Positions 1 to 15,000 of a DNA stretch of 64,000 bases are shown here, one piece after another. Source of the stretch: Paraescarpia echinospica (taxonomy: Eukaryota; Annelida; Polychaeta; Sabellida; Siboglinidae); the NCBI GenBank assembly GCA_020002185.1, contig CM034533.1:72689579-72753578 (forward strand), read 5' to 3'. Both the position numbers and the translations under genes were made by a program. Positions within the stretch are counted from its first letter, which is position 1; each line of letters opens with the position of its first letter. Under the pieces are notes generated by a model. That model did not search any database and was not told where the DNA came from. It saw only the letters and a program-made list of their open reading frames with translations.

Positions 1-3000
1 ACCTCCCAGTTACACAAGTCACAATGTACAACTCAACAGACCTCCCAATTACACAATGTACAACTACAACAGACCTCCCAGTTACACAAGTCACAATATA
101 CAACTCAACAGACAACCCAGTTACGCAAGTCACAATATACAACTACAACAGACCTCCCAGTTACACAAGTCACAATGTACAACTACAACAGACCTCCCAG
201 TTACACAAGTCACAGTGTACAACGACAACAGACCTCCCAGTTACACAAGTCACAATGTACAGCTACAACAGACCTCCTAGTTACACAAGTCCCAATGTAC
301 AACTACAACAGGCCTCACAGTTACACATGTCACAATGTACAACTCAAAAGACCTCCCAGTTACACAATGTACAACTACAACAGACCTCCAAGTTACACAA
401 GTCACAATGTACAGCTACAACAAACCTCCCAGTTACACAAGTCACAATGTACAACTACAACAGACCTCCCAGTTACACAAGTCACAATGTACAACTCAAC
501 AGAACTCCCAGTTACACAATGTACAACTACAACAGACCTCCCGATTACACAAGTCACAATGTACAGCTACAACAGACCTCCCAGTTACACAAGTCACAAT
601 GTACAGCTACAACAAACCTCCCGGTTACACAAGTCACAATGAACAGCTACAACAGACCTCCCTCTTACACAATGTACAACTACAACAGACCTCCTGATTA
701 CACAAGTCTCAATGTACAGCTACAACAGACCTCCCAGTTACACAAGTCACAATGTACAACTACAACAGACCTCCCAGTTACACAAGTCAGAGTGTACAAC
801 TACAACAGACCTCCCAGTTACACAAGTCACAATGTAAAACTCAACAGACCTCCCAGTTACACAAGTCACAATATACAACTCAACAGACATCCCAATTACA
901 CAAGTCACAATGTACAACTATAACAGACCTCCCAGTTACATAAGTCACAACGTACAACTACAACAGACCTCCCAGTTACACAAGTCACAGTGTACAACTA
1001 CAACAGACCTCCCAGTTACACAAGTCACAATGTACAGCTACAACAGATCTCCCAGTTACACAAGTCACAATGTACAACTACAACAGACATCCCAGTTACA
1101 CAAGTCACAATGTACAACTCAACAGACCTCCCAGTTACACAATGTACAACTACAACAGACCTCCCAGTTACACAAGTCACGATATACAGCTACAACAGAT
1201 CTCTCGGTTACACAAGTCACAATGTACAGCTACAACAGACCTCCCGGTTACACAAGTCACAATGTACAGCTACAACAGATCTCCCAGATACACAAGTCAC
1301 AATGTACAACTACAACAGACCTCCCTGTTACACAAGTCACAATGTACAACTCAACAGACCTCCCAGTTACACAATGTACAACTACAACAGACCTCCCAAT
1401 TACACAAGTCACAATGTACAGCTACAACAGACCTCCCAGTTACACAAGTCACAATGTACAACTACAACAGACCTCCCAGTTACACAAGTCACAATGTACA
1501 ACTCAACAGACCTCCCAGTTACACAACGTACAACTACAACATACCTCCCAGTTACACAAGTCACAATGTACAACTACAACAGACCTATCAGTAACACAAG
1601 TCACAGTGTACAACTACAACAGACCTCCCAGTTACATAAGTGACAGTGTACAACTACAACAGACCTCCCAGTTACACAAGTCACAATGTACAACTCAACA
1701 GACCTCCCAGTTACACAAGTCACAATATACAACTCAACAGACATCCCAGTTACACAAGTCACAATGTACAACTACAACAGACCTCCCAGTTACACAAGTC
1801 ACAATGTACAACTACAACAGACCTCCCAGTTACACAAGTCACAGTGTACAACTACAACAAACCTCCCAGTTACACAAGTCACAATGTACAACTCAACAGA
1901 CCTCCCAATTACACAATGTACAACTACAACAGACCTCCCAGTTACACAAGTCACAATATACAACTCAACAGACAACCCAGTTACGCAAGTCACAATATAC
2001 AACTACAACAGACCTCCCAGTTACACAAGTCACAATGTACAACTACAACAGACCTCCCAGTTACACAAGTCACAGTGTACAACGACAACAGACCTCCCAG
2101 TTACACAAGTCACAATGTACAGCTACAACAGACCTCCTAGTTACACAAGTCCCAATGTACAACTACAACAGGCCTCACAGTTACACATGTCACAATGTAC
2201 AACTCAAAAGACCTCCCAGTTACACAATGTACAACTACAACAGACCTCCAAGTTACACAAGTCACAATGTACAGCTACAACAAACCTCCCAGTTACACAA
2301 GTCACAATGTACAACTACAACAGACCTCCCAGTTACACAAGTCACAATGTACAACTCAACAGAACTCCCAGTTACACAATGTACAACTACAACAGACCTC
2401 CCGATTACACAAGTCACAATGTACAGCTACAACAGACCTCCCAGTTACACAAGTCACAATGTACAGCTACAACAAACCTCCCGGTTACACAAGTCACAAT
2501 GAACAGCTACAACAGACCTCCCTCTTACACAATGTACAACTACAACAGACCTCCTGATTACACAAGTCTCAATGTACAGCTACAACAGACCTCCCAGTTA
2601 CACAAGTCACAATGTACAACTACAACAGACCTCCCAGTTACACAAGTCAGAGTGTACAACTACAACAGACCTCCCAGTTACACAAGTCACAATGTACAAC
2701 TCAACAGACCTCCCAGTTACACAATGTACAACTACAACAGACCTCCCAGTTACACAAGTCACAATGTACAACTCAACAGACCTCCCAGTTACACAAGTCA
2801 CAATGTACAACTACAACAGACCTCCCGGTTACACAAGTCACAATGTACAGCTACAACAGACCTCCCAGTTACACAAGTCACAATGTACAGCTACAACAAA
2901 CCTCCCGTTTACACAAGTCACAATGTACAGCTACAACAGACCTCCCTGTTACACAAGTCACAATGTACAACTACAACAGACCTCCCAGTTACACAAGTCA

Positions 3001-6000
3001 CAATGTACAACTGCAACAGACCTCTCAGTTACACAAGTCACAGTGTACAACTACAACAGACCTCCCAGTTGCACAAGTCACAGTGTACAACTACAACAGA
3101 CCTCCCACTTACACAAGTCACAATGTACAACTCAACAGACCTGCCAGTTACACAAGTCACAATGTACAACTCAACAGACCTCCCAGTTACAAAAGTCACA
3201 ATGTACAGCTACAACAGACCTCCCGGTTACACAAGTCACAATGTAAAGCTACAACAGACCTCCCGGTTACACAAGTCACAATGTACAGCTACATCAGACC
3301 TCCCAGTTACACAAGTCACAATGTACAACTACAACAGACCTCCCAGTTACACAAGTCACAATGTACAGCTACAACAGACCTCCCAGTTACACAAATCACA
3401 ATGTACAGCTACAACAGACCTCCCAGTTACACAAGTCACAATGTACAACTACAACAGACCTCCCAGTTACACAAGTCACAATGTACAACTCAACAGACCT
3501 CCCAGTTACATAATGTACAACTACAACAGACCTCCCAGTTACACAAGTCACAATGTACAACTACAACAGACCTATCAGTAACACAAGTCACAGTGTACAA
3601 CTACAACAGACCTCCCAGTTACATAAGTGACAGTGTACAACTACAACAGACCTCCCAGTTACACAAGTCACAATGTACAACTCAACAGACCTCCCAGTTA
3701 CACAAGTAACAATATACAACTCAACAGACATCCCAGTTACACAAGTCACAATGTACAACTACAACAGACCTCCCAGTTACACAAGTCACAATGTACAACT
3801 ACAACAGACCTCCCAGTTACACAAGTCACAGTGTACAACTACAACAGACCTCCCAGTTACACAAGTCACAATGTACAGCTACAACAGACCTCCTAGTTAC
3901 ACAAGTCCCAATGTACAACTACAGCAGACCTCCCAGTTACACAAGTCACAATGTACAGCTACAACAGACCTCCCAGTTACACAAGTCACAATGTACAACT
4001 ACAACAGACCTCCCAGTTACACAAATCACAATGTACAACTCAACAGACCTCCCAGTTACACAAGTCACAATGTACAACTACAACAGACCTCCCGATTACA
4101 CAAGTCACAATGTACAGCTACAACAGACCTCCCAGTTACACAAGTCACAATGTACAGCTACAACAAACCTCCCGGTTACACAAGTCACAATGTACAGCTA
4201 CAACAGACTTCCCTCTTACACAATGTACAACTACAACAGACCTCCCGATTACACAAGTCTCAATGTACAGCTACAACAGACCTCCCAGTTACACAAGTCA
4301 CAATGTACAACTACAACAGACCTCCCAGTTACACAAGTCACAGTGTACAACTACAACAGACCTCCCAGTTACACAAGTCACAATGTACAACTCAACAGAC
4401 CTCCCAGTGACACAATGTACAACTACAACAGACCTCCCAGTTACACAAGTCACAATGTACAACTCAATAGACCTCCCAGTTACACAAGTCACAATGTACA
4501 ACTCAACAGACCTCCCAGTTACACAAGTCACAATGTACAACTACAACAGACCTCCCGGTTACACAAGTCACAATGTACAGCTACAACAGACCTCCCAGTT
4601 ACACAAGTCACAATGTACAGCTACAACAAACCTCCCGGTTACACAAGTCACAATGTACAGCTACAACAGGCCTCCCTGTTACACAAGTCACAATGTACAA
4701 CTACAACAGACCTCCCAGTTACACAAGTCACAATGTACAACTGCAACAGACCTCTCAGTTACACAAGTCACAGTGTACAACTACAACAGTCCTCCCAGTT
4801 GCACAAGTCACAGTGTACAACTACAACAGACCTCCCAGTTACACAAGTCACGATGTACAACTCAACAGACCTCCCAGTTACACAAGTCACAATGTACAAC
4901 TCAACAGACCTCCCAGTTACACAAGTCACAATGTACAGCTACAACAGACCTCCCGGTTACACAAGTCACAATGTACAGCTACAACAGACCTCCCGGTTAC
5001 ACAAGTCACAATGTACAGCTACATCAGACCTCCCAGTTACACAAGTCACAATGTACAACTCAACAGACCTCCCAGTTACACAAGTCACAATGTACAACTA
5101 CAACAGACCTCCCGGTTACACAAGTCACAATGTAGAGCTACAACAGACCTCCCAGTTACACAAGTCACAATGTACAGCTACAACAAACCTCCCGGTTACA
5201 CAAGTCACAATGTACAGCTACAACAGACCTCCCTGTTACACAAGTCACAATGTACAGCTACAACAGACCTCCCTGTTACACAAGTCACAATGTACAACTA
5301 CAACAGACCTCCCAGTTACACAAATCACAATGTACAACTGCAACAGACCTCTCAGTTACACAAGTCACAGTGTACAACTACAACAGACCTCCCAGTTGCA
5401 CAAGTCACAGTGTACAACTACAACAGACCTCCCAGTTACACAAGTCACAATGTACAACTACAACATACCTCCCAGTTACACAAGTCACAATGTACAGCTA
5501 CAACAGACCTCCCAGTTACACAAGTCACAATGTACAGCTACAACAGACCTCCCAGTTACACAAGTCACAATGTACAACTACAACAGACCTCCCAGTTACA
5601 CAAGTTACAATGTACAACTCAACAGACCTCCCAGTTACATAATGTACAACTACAACAGACCTCCCAGTTACACAAGTCACAATGTACAACTACAACAGAC
5701 CTATCAGTAACACAAGTCACAGTGTACAACTACAAGAGACCTCCCAGTTACACAAGTCACAATGTACAACTCAACAGACCTCCCAGTTACACAAGTCACA
5801 ATATACAACTCAACAGACATCCCAGTTACACAAGTCACAGTGTACAACTACAACAGACCTCCCAGTTACACAAGTCACAATGTACAGCTACAACAGACCT
5901 CCTAGTTACACAAGTCCCAATGTACAACTACAACAGTCCTCACAGTTACACATGTCACAATGTACAACTCAAAAGACCTCCCAGTTACACAATGTACAAC

Positions 6001-9000
6001 TACAACAGACCTCCATGTTACACAAGTCACAATGTACAGCTACAACAGACCTCCCAGTTACACAAGTCACAATGTACAACTACAACAGACCTCCCAGTTA
6101 CACAAGTCACAATGTACAACTCAACAGACCTCCCATTTACACAAGTCACAATGTACAACTACAACAGACCTCCCGATTACACAAGTCACAATGTACAGCT
6201 ACAACAGACCTCCCAGTTACACAAGTCACAATATACAGCTACAACAAACCTCCCGGTTACACAAGTCACAATGTACAGCTACAACAGACCTCCCTCTTAC
6301 ACAATGTACAACTACAACAGACCTCCCGATTACACAAGTCTCAAAGTACAGCTACAACAGACCTCCCAGTTACACAAGTCACAATGTACAACTACAACAG
6401 ACCTCCCAGTTACACAAGTCACAATGTACAACTCAACAGACCTCCCAGTTACACAAGTCACAATGTACAGCTACAACACACCTCTCGATTACACAAGTCA
6501 CAATGTACAGCTACAACAGACCTCTCAGTTACACAAGTCACAATGTACAACTGCAACAGACCTCTCGGTTACACAAGTCACAATGTACAGCTACAACAGA
6601 CCTCTCGGTTGCACAAGTCACAATGTACAGCTACAACAGACCTCCTGGTTACACAAGTCACAATGTACAACTACAACAGACCTCCCAGTTATACAAGTCA
6701 CAATGTACAACTACAACAGACCTCCCAGTTACACAAGTCACAATGTACAACTCAACAGACCTCCCAGTTACACAAGTCACAATGTACAACTCAACAGACA
6801 TCCCAGTTACACAAGTCACAATATACAACTCAACAGACATCCCAATTACACAAGTCACAATGTACAACTATAACAGACCTCCCAGTTACATAAGTCACAA
6901 CGTACAACTACAACAGACCTCCCAGTTACACAAGTCACAGTGTACAACTACAACAGACCTCCCAGTTACACAAGTCACAATGTACAGCTACAACAGATCT
7001 CCCAGTTACACAAGTCACAATGTACAACTACAACAGACATCCCAGTTACACAAGTCACAATGTACAACTCAACAGACCTCCCAGTTACACAATGTACAAC
7101 TACAACAGACCTCCCAGTTACACAAGTCACGATATACAGCTACAACAGATCTCTCGGTTACACAAGTCACAATGTACAGCTACAACAGACCTCCCGGTTA
7201 CACAAGTCACAATGTACAGCTACAACAGATCTCCCAGATACACAAGTCACAATGTACAACTACAACAGACCTCCCTGTTACACAAGTCACAATGTACAAC
7301 TCAACAGACCTCCCAGTTACACAATGTACAACTACAACAGACCTCCCAATTACACAAGTCACAATGTACAGCTACAACAGACCTCCCAGTTACACAAGTC
7401 ACAATGTACAACTACAACAGACCTCCCAGTTACACAAGTCACAATGTACAACTCAACAGACCTCCCAGTTACACAACGTACAACTACAACATACCTCCCA
7501 GTTACACAAGTCACAATGTACAACTACAACAGACCTATCAGTAACACAAGTCACAGTGTACAACTACAACAGACCTCCCAGTTACATAAGTGACAGTGTA
7601 CAACTACAACAGACCTCCCAGTTACACAAGTCACAATGTACAACTCAACAGACCTCCCAGTTACACAAGTCACAATATACAACTCAACAGACATCCCAGT
7701 TACACAAGTCACAATGTACAACTACAACAGACCTCCCAGTTACACAAGTCACAATGTACAACTACAACAGACCTCCCAGTTACACAAGTCACAGTGTACA
7801 ACTACAACAAACCTCCCAGTTACACAAGTCACAATGTACAACTCAACAGACCTCCCAATTACACAATGTACAACTACAACAGACCTCCCAGTTACACAAG
7901 TCACAATATACAACTCAACAGACAACCCAGTTACGCAAGTCACAATATACAACTACAACAGACCTCCCAGTTACACAAGTCACAATGTACAACTACAACA
8001 GACCTCCCAGTTACACAAGTCACAGTGTACAACGACAACAGACCTCCCAGTTACACAAGTCACAATGTACAGCTACAACAGACCTCCTAGTTACACAAGT
8101 CCCAATGTACAACTACAACAGGCCTCACAGTTACACATGTCACAATGTACAACTCAAAAGACCTCCCAGTTACACAATGTACAACTACAACAGACCTCCA
8201 AGTTACACAAGTCACAATGTACAGCTACAACAAACCTCCCAGTTACACAAGTCACAATGTACAACTACAACAGACCTCCCAGTTACACAAGTCACAATGT
8301 ACAACTCAACAGAACTCCCAGTTACACAATGTACAACTACAACAGACCTCCCGATTACACAAGTCACAATGTACAGCTACAACAGACCTCCCAGTTACAC
8401 AAGTCACAATGTACAGCTACAACAAACCTCCCGGTTACACAAGTCACAATGAACAGCTACAACAGACCTCCCTCTTACACAATGTACAACTACAACAGAC
8501 CTCCTGATTACACAAGTCTCAATGTACAGCTACAACAGACCTCCCAGTTACACAAGTCACAATGTACAACTACAACAGACCTCCCAGTTACACAAGTCAG
8601 AGTGTACAACTACAACAGACCTCCCAGTTACACAAGTCACAATGTACAACTCAACAGACCTCCCAGTTACACAATGTACAACTACAACAGACCTCCCAGT
8701 TACACAAGTCACAATGTACAACTCAACAGACCTCCCAGTTACACAAGTCACAATGTACAACTACAACAGACCTCCCGGTTACACAAGTCACAATGTACAG
8801 CTACAACAGACCTCCCAGTTACACAAGTCACAATGTACAGCTACAACAAACCTCCCGTTTACACAAGTCACAATGTACAGCTACAACAGACCTCCCTGTT
8901 ACACAAGTCACAATGTACAACTACAACAGACCTCCCAGTTACACAAGTCACAATGTACAACTGCAACAGACCTCTCAGTTACACAAGTCACAGTGTACAA

Positions 9001-12000
9001 CTACAACAGACCTCCCGTTTACACAAGTCACAATGTACAGCTACAACAGACCTCCCTGTTACACAAGTCACAATATACAACTCAACAGACATCCCAATTA
9101 CACAAGTCACAATGTACAACTATAACAGACCTCCCAGTTACATAAGTCACAACGTACAACTACAACAGACCTCCCAGTTACACAAGTCACAGTGTACAAC
9201 TACAACAGACCTCCCAGTTACACAAGTCACAATGTACAGCTACAACAGATCTCCCAGTTACACAAGTCACAATGTACAACTACAACAGACATCCCAGTTA
9301 CACAAGTCACAATGTACAACTCAACAGACCTCCCAGTTACACAATGTACAACTACAACAGACCTCCCAGTTACACAAGTCACGATATACAGCTACAACAG
9401 ATCTCTCGGTTACACAAGTCACAATGTACAGCTACAACAGACCTCCCGGTTACACAAGTCACAATGTACAGCTACAACAGATCTCCCAGATACACAAGTC
9501 ACAATGTACAACTACAACAGACCTCCCTGTTACACAAGTCACAATGTACAACTCAACAGACCTCCCAGTTACACAATGTACAACTACAACAGACCTCCCA
9601 ATTACACAAGTCACAATGTACAGCTACAACAGACCTCCCAGTTACACAAGTCACAATGTACAACTACAACAGACCTCCCAGTTACACAAGTCACAATGTA
9701 CAACTCAACAGACCTCCCAGTTACACAACGTACAACTACAACATACCTCCCAGTTACACAAGTCACAATGTACAACTACAACAGACCTATCAGTAACACA
9801 AGTCACAGTGTACAACTACAACAGACCTCCCAGTTACATAAGTGACAGTGTACAACTACAACAGACCTCCCAGTTACACAAGTCACAATGTACAACTCAA
9901 CAGACCTCCCAGTTACACAAGTCACAATATACAACTCAACAGACATCCCAGTTACACAAGTCACAATGTACAACTACAACAGACCTCCCAGTTACACAAG
10001 TCACAATGTACAACTACAACAGACCTCCCAGTTACACAAGTCACAGTGTACAACTACAACAGACCTCCCAGTTACACAAGTCACAATGTACAGCTACAAC
10101 AGACCTCCTAGTTACACAAGTCCCAATGTACAACTACAGCAGACCTCCCAGTTACACAAGTCACAATGTACAGCTACAACAGACCTCCCAGTTACACAAG
10201 TCACAATGTACAACTACAACAGACCTCCCAGTTACACAAATCACAATGTACAACTCAACAGTCCTCCCAGTTACACAAGTCACAATGTACAACTACAACA
10301 GACCTCCCGATTACACAAGTCACAATGTACAGCTACAACAGACCTCCCAGTTACACAAGTCACAATGTACAGCTACAACAAACCTCCCGGTTACACAAGT
10401 CACAATGTACAGCTACAACAGACTTCCCTCTTACACAATGTACAACTACAACAGACCTCCCGATTACACAAGTCTCAATGTACAGCTACAACAGACCTCC
10501 CAGTTACACAAGTCACAATGTACAGCTACAACAGACCTCCCAGTTACACACAGAGTCACAATGTACAACTCAACAGAACTCCCCAGTTACACAATGTACA
10601 CTTCTAACAGACCTCCCCGATTACCCAAGAGTCCCACAGAGAGTATTGCAGCTACAGCAAGACCTCCCAGTTACACAAGTCACAATGTACAGCTACAGCA
10701 AACCTCCCGGTTACACAAGTCACAATGAACAGCTTCTGAACAGACCTCCTCTTACACAATGTACAAGCTACAACAGACCTCCACAGTTACACAAGTCTCC
10801 AATGTACAGCTTCACAGCAGACCTCCCAGTTACACAAGTCACAATGTACAAGCTACAACAGACCTCCCAGTTACACAAGAGTCCAAGGTGTACAACTACA
10901 GCAGACCTCCCCAGTTACACAGAGTCACAGTGGCCACAACTCAACAGACCTCCCAGTTACACGATGTACAGCTACAACAGACCTCCCGGTTACACAAGTC
11001 ACAATGTACAGCTACAACAGACCTCCCGGTTACACAAGTCACAATGTACAGCTACATCAGACCTCCCAGTTACACAAGTCACAATGTACAGCTACAACAG
11101 ACCTCCCAGTTACACAAGTCACAATGTACAGCTAAAACAGACCTCCCAGTTACACAAGTCACAATGTACAACTACAACAGACCTCCCAGTTACACAAGTC
11201 ACAATGTACAACTCAACAGACCTCCCAGTTACACAATGTACAACTACAACATACCTCCCAGTTACACAAGTCACAATGTACAACTACAACAGACCTATCA
11301 GTAACACAAGTCACAGTGTACAACTACAACAGACCTCCCAGTTACATAAGTGACAGTGTACAACTACAACAGACCTCCCAGTTACACAAGTCACAATGTA
11401 CAACTCAACAGACCTCCCAGTTACACAAGTCACAATTTACAACTCAACAGACATCCCAGTTACACAAGTCACAATGTACAACTACAACAGACCTCCCAGT
11501 TACACAAGTCACAATGTACAACTACAACAGACCTCCCAGTTACACAAGTCACAGTGTACAACTACAACAGATCTCCCAGTTACACAAGTCACAATGTACA
11601 ACTCAACAGACCTCCCAATTACACAATGTACAACTACAACAGACCTCCCAGTTACAAAAGTCACAATGTACAAATACAACAGACCTATCAGTAACACAAG
11701 TCACAGTGTACAACTACAACAGACCTCCCAGTTACACAAGTGACAGTGTACAACTACAACAGACCTCCCAGTTACACAAGTCACAATGTACAACTCAACA
11801 GACCTCCCAGTTACACAAGTCACAATATACAACTCAACAGACCTCCCAGTTACTGTCTGGCACAAGCTACAACAGACCTCAGTGCACAAGTCACAATGTA
11901 CAGCTGGCAGACCTCCCAGTTACACAAGTCACAATGTACAACTGCAACAGACCTCCCAGTTACACAAGTCACAATGTACAACTCAACAGACCTCCCAGTT

Positions 12001-15000
12001 ACACAACGTACAACTACAACATACCTCCCAGTTACACAAGTCACAATGTACAACTACAACAGACCTATCAGTAACACAAGTCACAGTGTACAACTACAAC
12101 AGACCTCCCAGTTACATAAGTGACAGTGTACAACTACAACAGACCTCCCAGTTACACAAGTCACAATGTACAACTCAACAGACCTCCCAGTTACACAAGT
12201 CACAATATACAACTCAACAGACATCCCAGTTACACAAGTCACAATGTACAACTACAACAGACCTCCCAGTTACACAAGTCACAATGTACAACTACAACAG
12301 ACCTCCCAGTTACACAAGTCACAGTGTACAACTACAACAAACCTCCCAGTTACACAAGTCACAATGTACAACTCAACAGACCTCCCAATTACACAATGTA
12401 CAACTACAACAGACCTCCCAGTTACACAAGTCACAATATACAACTCAACAGACAACCCAGTTACGCAAGTCACAATATACAACTACAACAGACCTCCCAG
12501 TTACACAAGTCACAATGTACAACTACAACAGACCTCCCAGTTACACAAGTCACAGTGTACAACGACAACAGACCTCCCAGTTACACAAGTCACAATGTAC
12601 AGCTACAACAGACCTCCTAGTTACACAAGTCCCAATGTACAACTACAACAGGCCTCACAGTTACACATGTCACAATGTACAACTCAAAAGACCTCCCAGT
12701 TACACAATGTACAACTACAACAGACCTCCAAGTTACACAAGTCACAATGTACAGCTACAACAAACCTCCCAGTTACACAAGTCACAATGTACAACTACAA
12801 CAGACCTCCCAGTTACACAAGTCACAATGTACAACTCAACAGAACTCCCAGTTACACAATGTACAACTACAACAGACCTCCCGATTACACAAGTCACAAT
12901 GTACAGCTACAACAGACCTCCCAGTTACACAAGTCACAATGTACAGCTACAACAAACCTCCCGGTTACACAAGTCACAATGAACAGCTACAACAGACCTC
13001 CCTCTTACACAATGTACAACTACAACAGACCTCCTGATTACACAAGTCTCAATGTACAGCTACAACAGACCTCCCAGTTACACAAGTCACAATGTACAAC
13101 TACAACAGACCTCCCAGTTACACAAGTCAGAGTGTACAACTACAACAGACCTCCCAGTTACACAAGTCACAATGTAAAACTCAACAGACCTCCCAGTTAC
13201 ACAAGTCACAATATACAACTCAACAGACATCCCAATTACACAAGTCACAATGTACAACTATAACAGACCTCCCAGTTACATAAGTCACAACGTACAACTA
13301 CAACAGACCTCCCAGTTACACAAGTCACAGTGTACAACTACAACAGACCTCCCAGTTACACAAGTCACAATGTACAGCTACAACAGATCTCCCAGTTACA
13401 CAAGTCACAATGTACAACTACAACAGACATCCCAGTTACACAAGTCACAATGTACAACTCAACAGACCTCCCAGTTACACAATGTACAACTACAACAGAC
13501 CTCCCAGTTACACAAGTCACGATATACAGCTACAACAGATCTCTCGGTTACACAAGTCACAATGTACAGCTACAACAGACCTCCCGGTTACACAAGTCAC
13601 AATGTACAGCTACAACAGATCTCCCAGATACACAAGTCACAATGTACAACTACAACAGACCTCCCTGTTACACAAGTCACAATGTACAACTCAACAGACC
13701 TCCCAGTTACACAATGTACAACTACAACAGACCTCCCAATTACACAAGTCACAATGTACAGCTACAACAGACCTCCCAGTTACACAAGTCACAATGTACA
13801 ACTACAACAGACCTCCCAGTTACACAAGTCACAATGTACAACTCAACAGACCTCCCAGTTACACAACGTACAACTACAACATACCTCCCAGTTACACAAG
13901 TCACAATGTACAACTACAACAGACCTATCAGTAACACAAGTCACAGTGTACAACTACAACAGACCTCCCAGTTACATAAGTGACAGTGTACAACTACAAC
14001 AGACCTCCCAGTTACACAAGTCACAATGTACAACTCAACAGACCTCCCAGTTACACAAGTCACAATATACAACTCAACAGACATCCCAGTTACACAAGTC
14101 ACAATGTACAACTACAACAGACCTCCCAGTTACACAAGTCACAATGTACAACTACAACAGACCTCCCAGTTACACAAGTCACAGTGTACAACTACAACAA
14201 ACCTCCCAGTTACACAAGTCACAATGTACAACTCAACAGACCTCCCAATTACACAATGTACAACTACAACAGACCTCCCAGTTACACAAGTCACAATATA
14301 CAACTCAACAGACAACCCAGTTACGCAAGTCACAATATACAACTACAACAGACCTCCCAGTTACACAAGTCACAATGTACAACTACAACAGACCTCCCAG
14401 TTACACAAGTCACAGTGTACAACGACAACAGACCTCCCAGTTACACAAGTCACAATGTACAGCTACAACAGACCTCCTAGTTACACAAGTCCCAATGTAC
14501 AACTACAACAGGCCTCACAGTTACACATGTCACAATGTACAACTCAAAAGACCTCCCAGTTACACAATGTACAACTACAACAGACCTCCAAGTTACACAA
14601 GTCACAATGTACAGCTACAACAAACCTCCCAGTTACACAAGTCACAATGTACAACTACAACAGACCTCCCAGTTACACAAGTCACAATGTACAACTCAAC
14701 AGAACTCCCAGTTACACAATGTACAACTACAACAGACCTCCCGATTACACAAGTCACAATGTACAGCTACAACAGACCTCCCAGTTACACAAGTCACAAT
14801 GTACAGCTACAACAAACCTCCCGGTTACACAAGTCACAATGAACAGCTACAACAGACCTCCCTCTTACACAATGTACAACTACAACAGACCTCCTGATTA
14901 CACAAGTCTCAATGTACAGCTACAACAGACCTCCCAGTTACACAAGTCACAATGTACAACTACAACAGACCTCCCAGTTACACAAGTCAGAGTGTACAAC

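Noticed and set aside
7636..10728. 1030-codon plus-strand reading frame in the 40-bp array (and similar frames of 830, 874 and 766 codons)
   Set aside because: The repeat unit is stop-free in all three frames, overlapping frames look equally good, indels move the frame freely, and no promoter, splice or signal sequence accompanies it.
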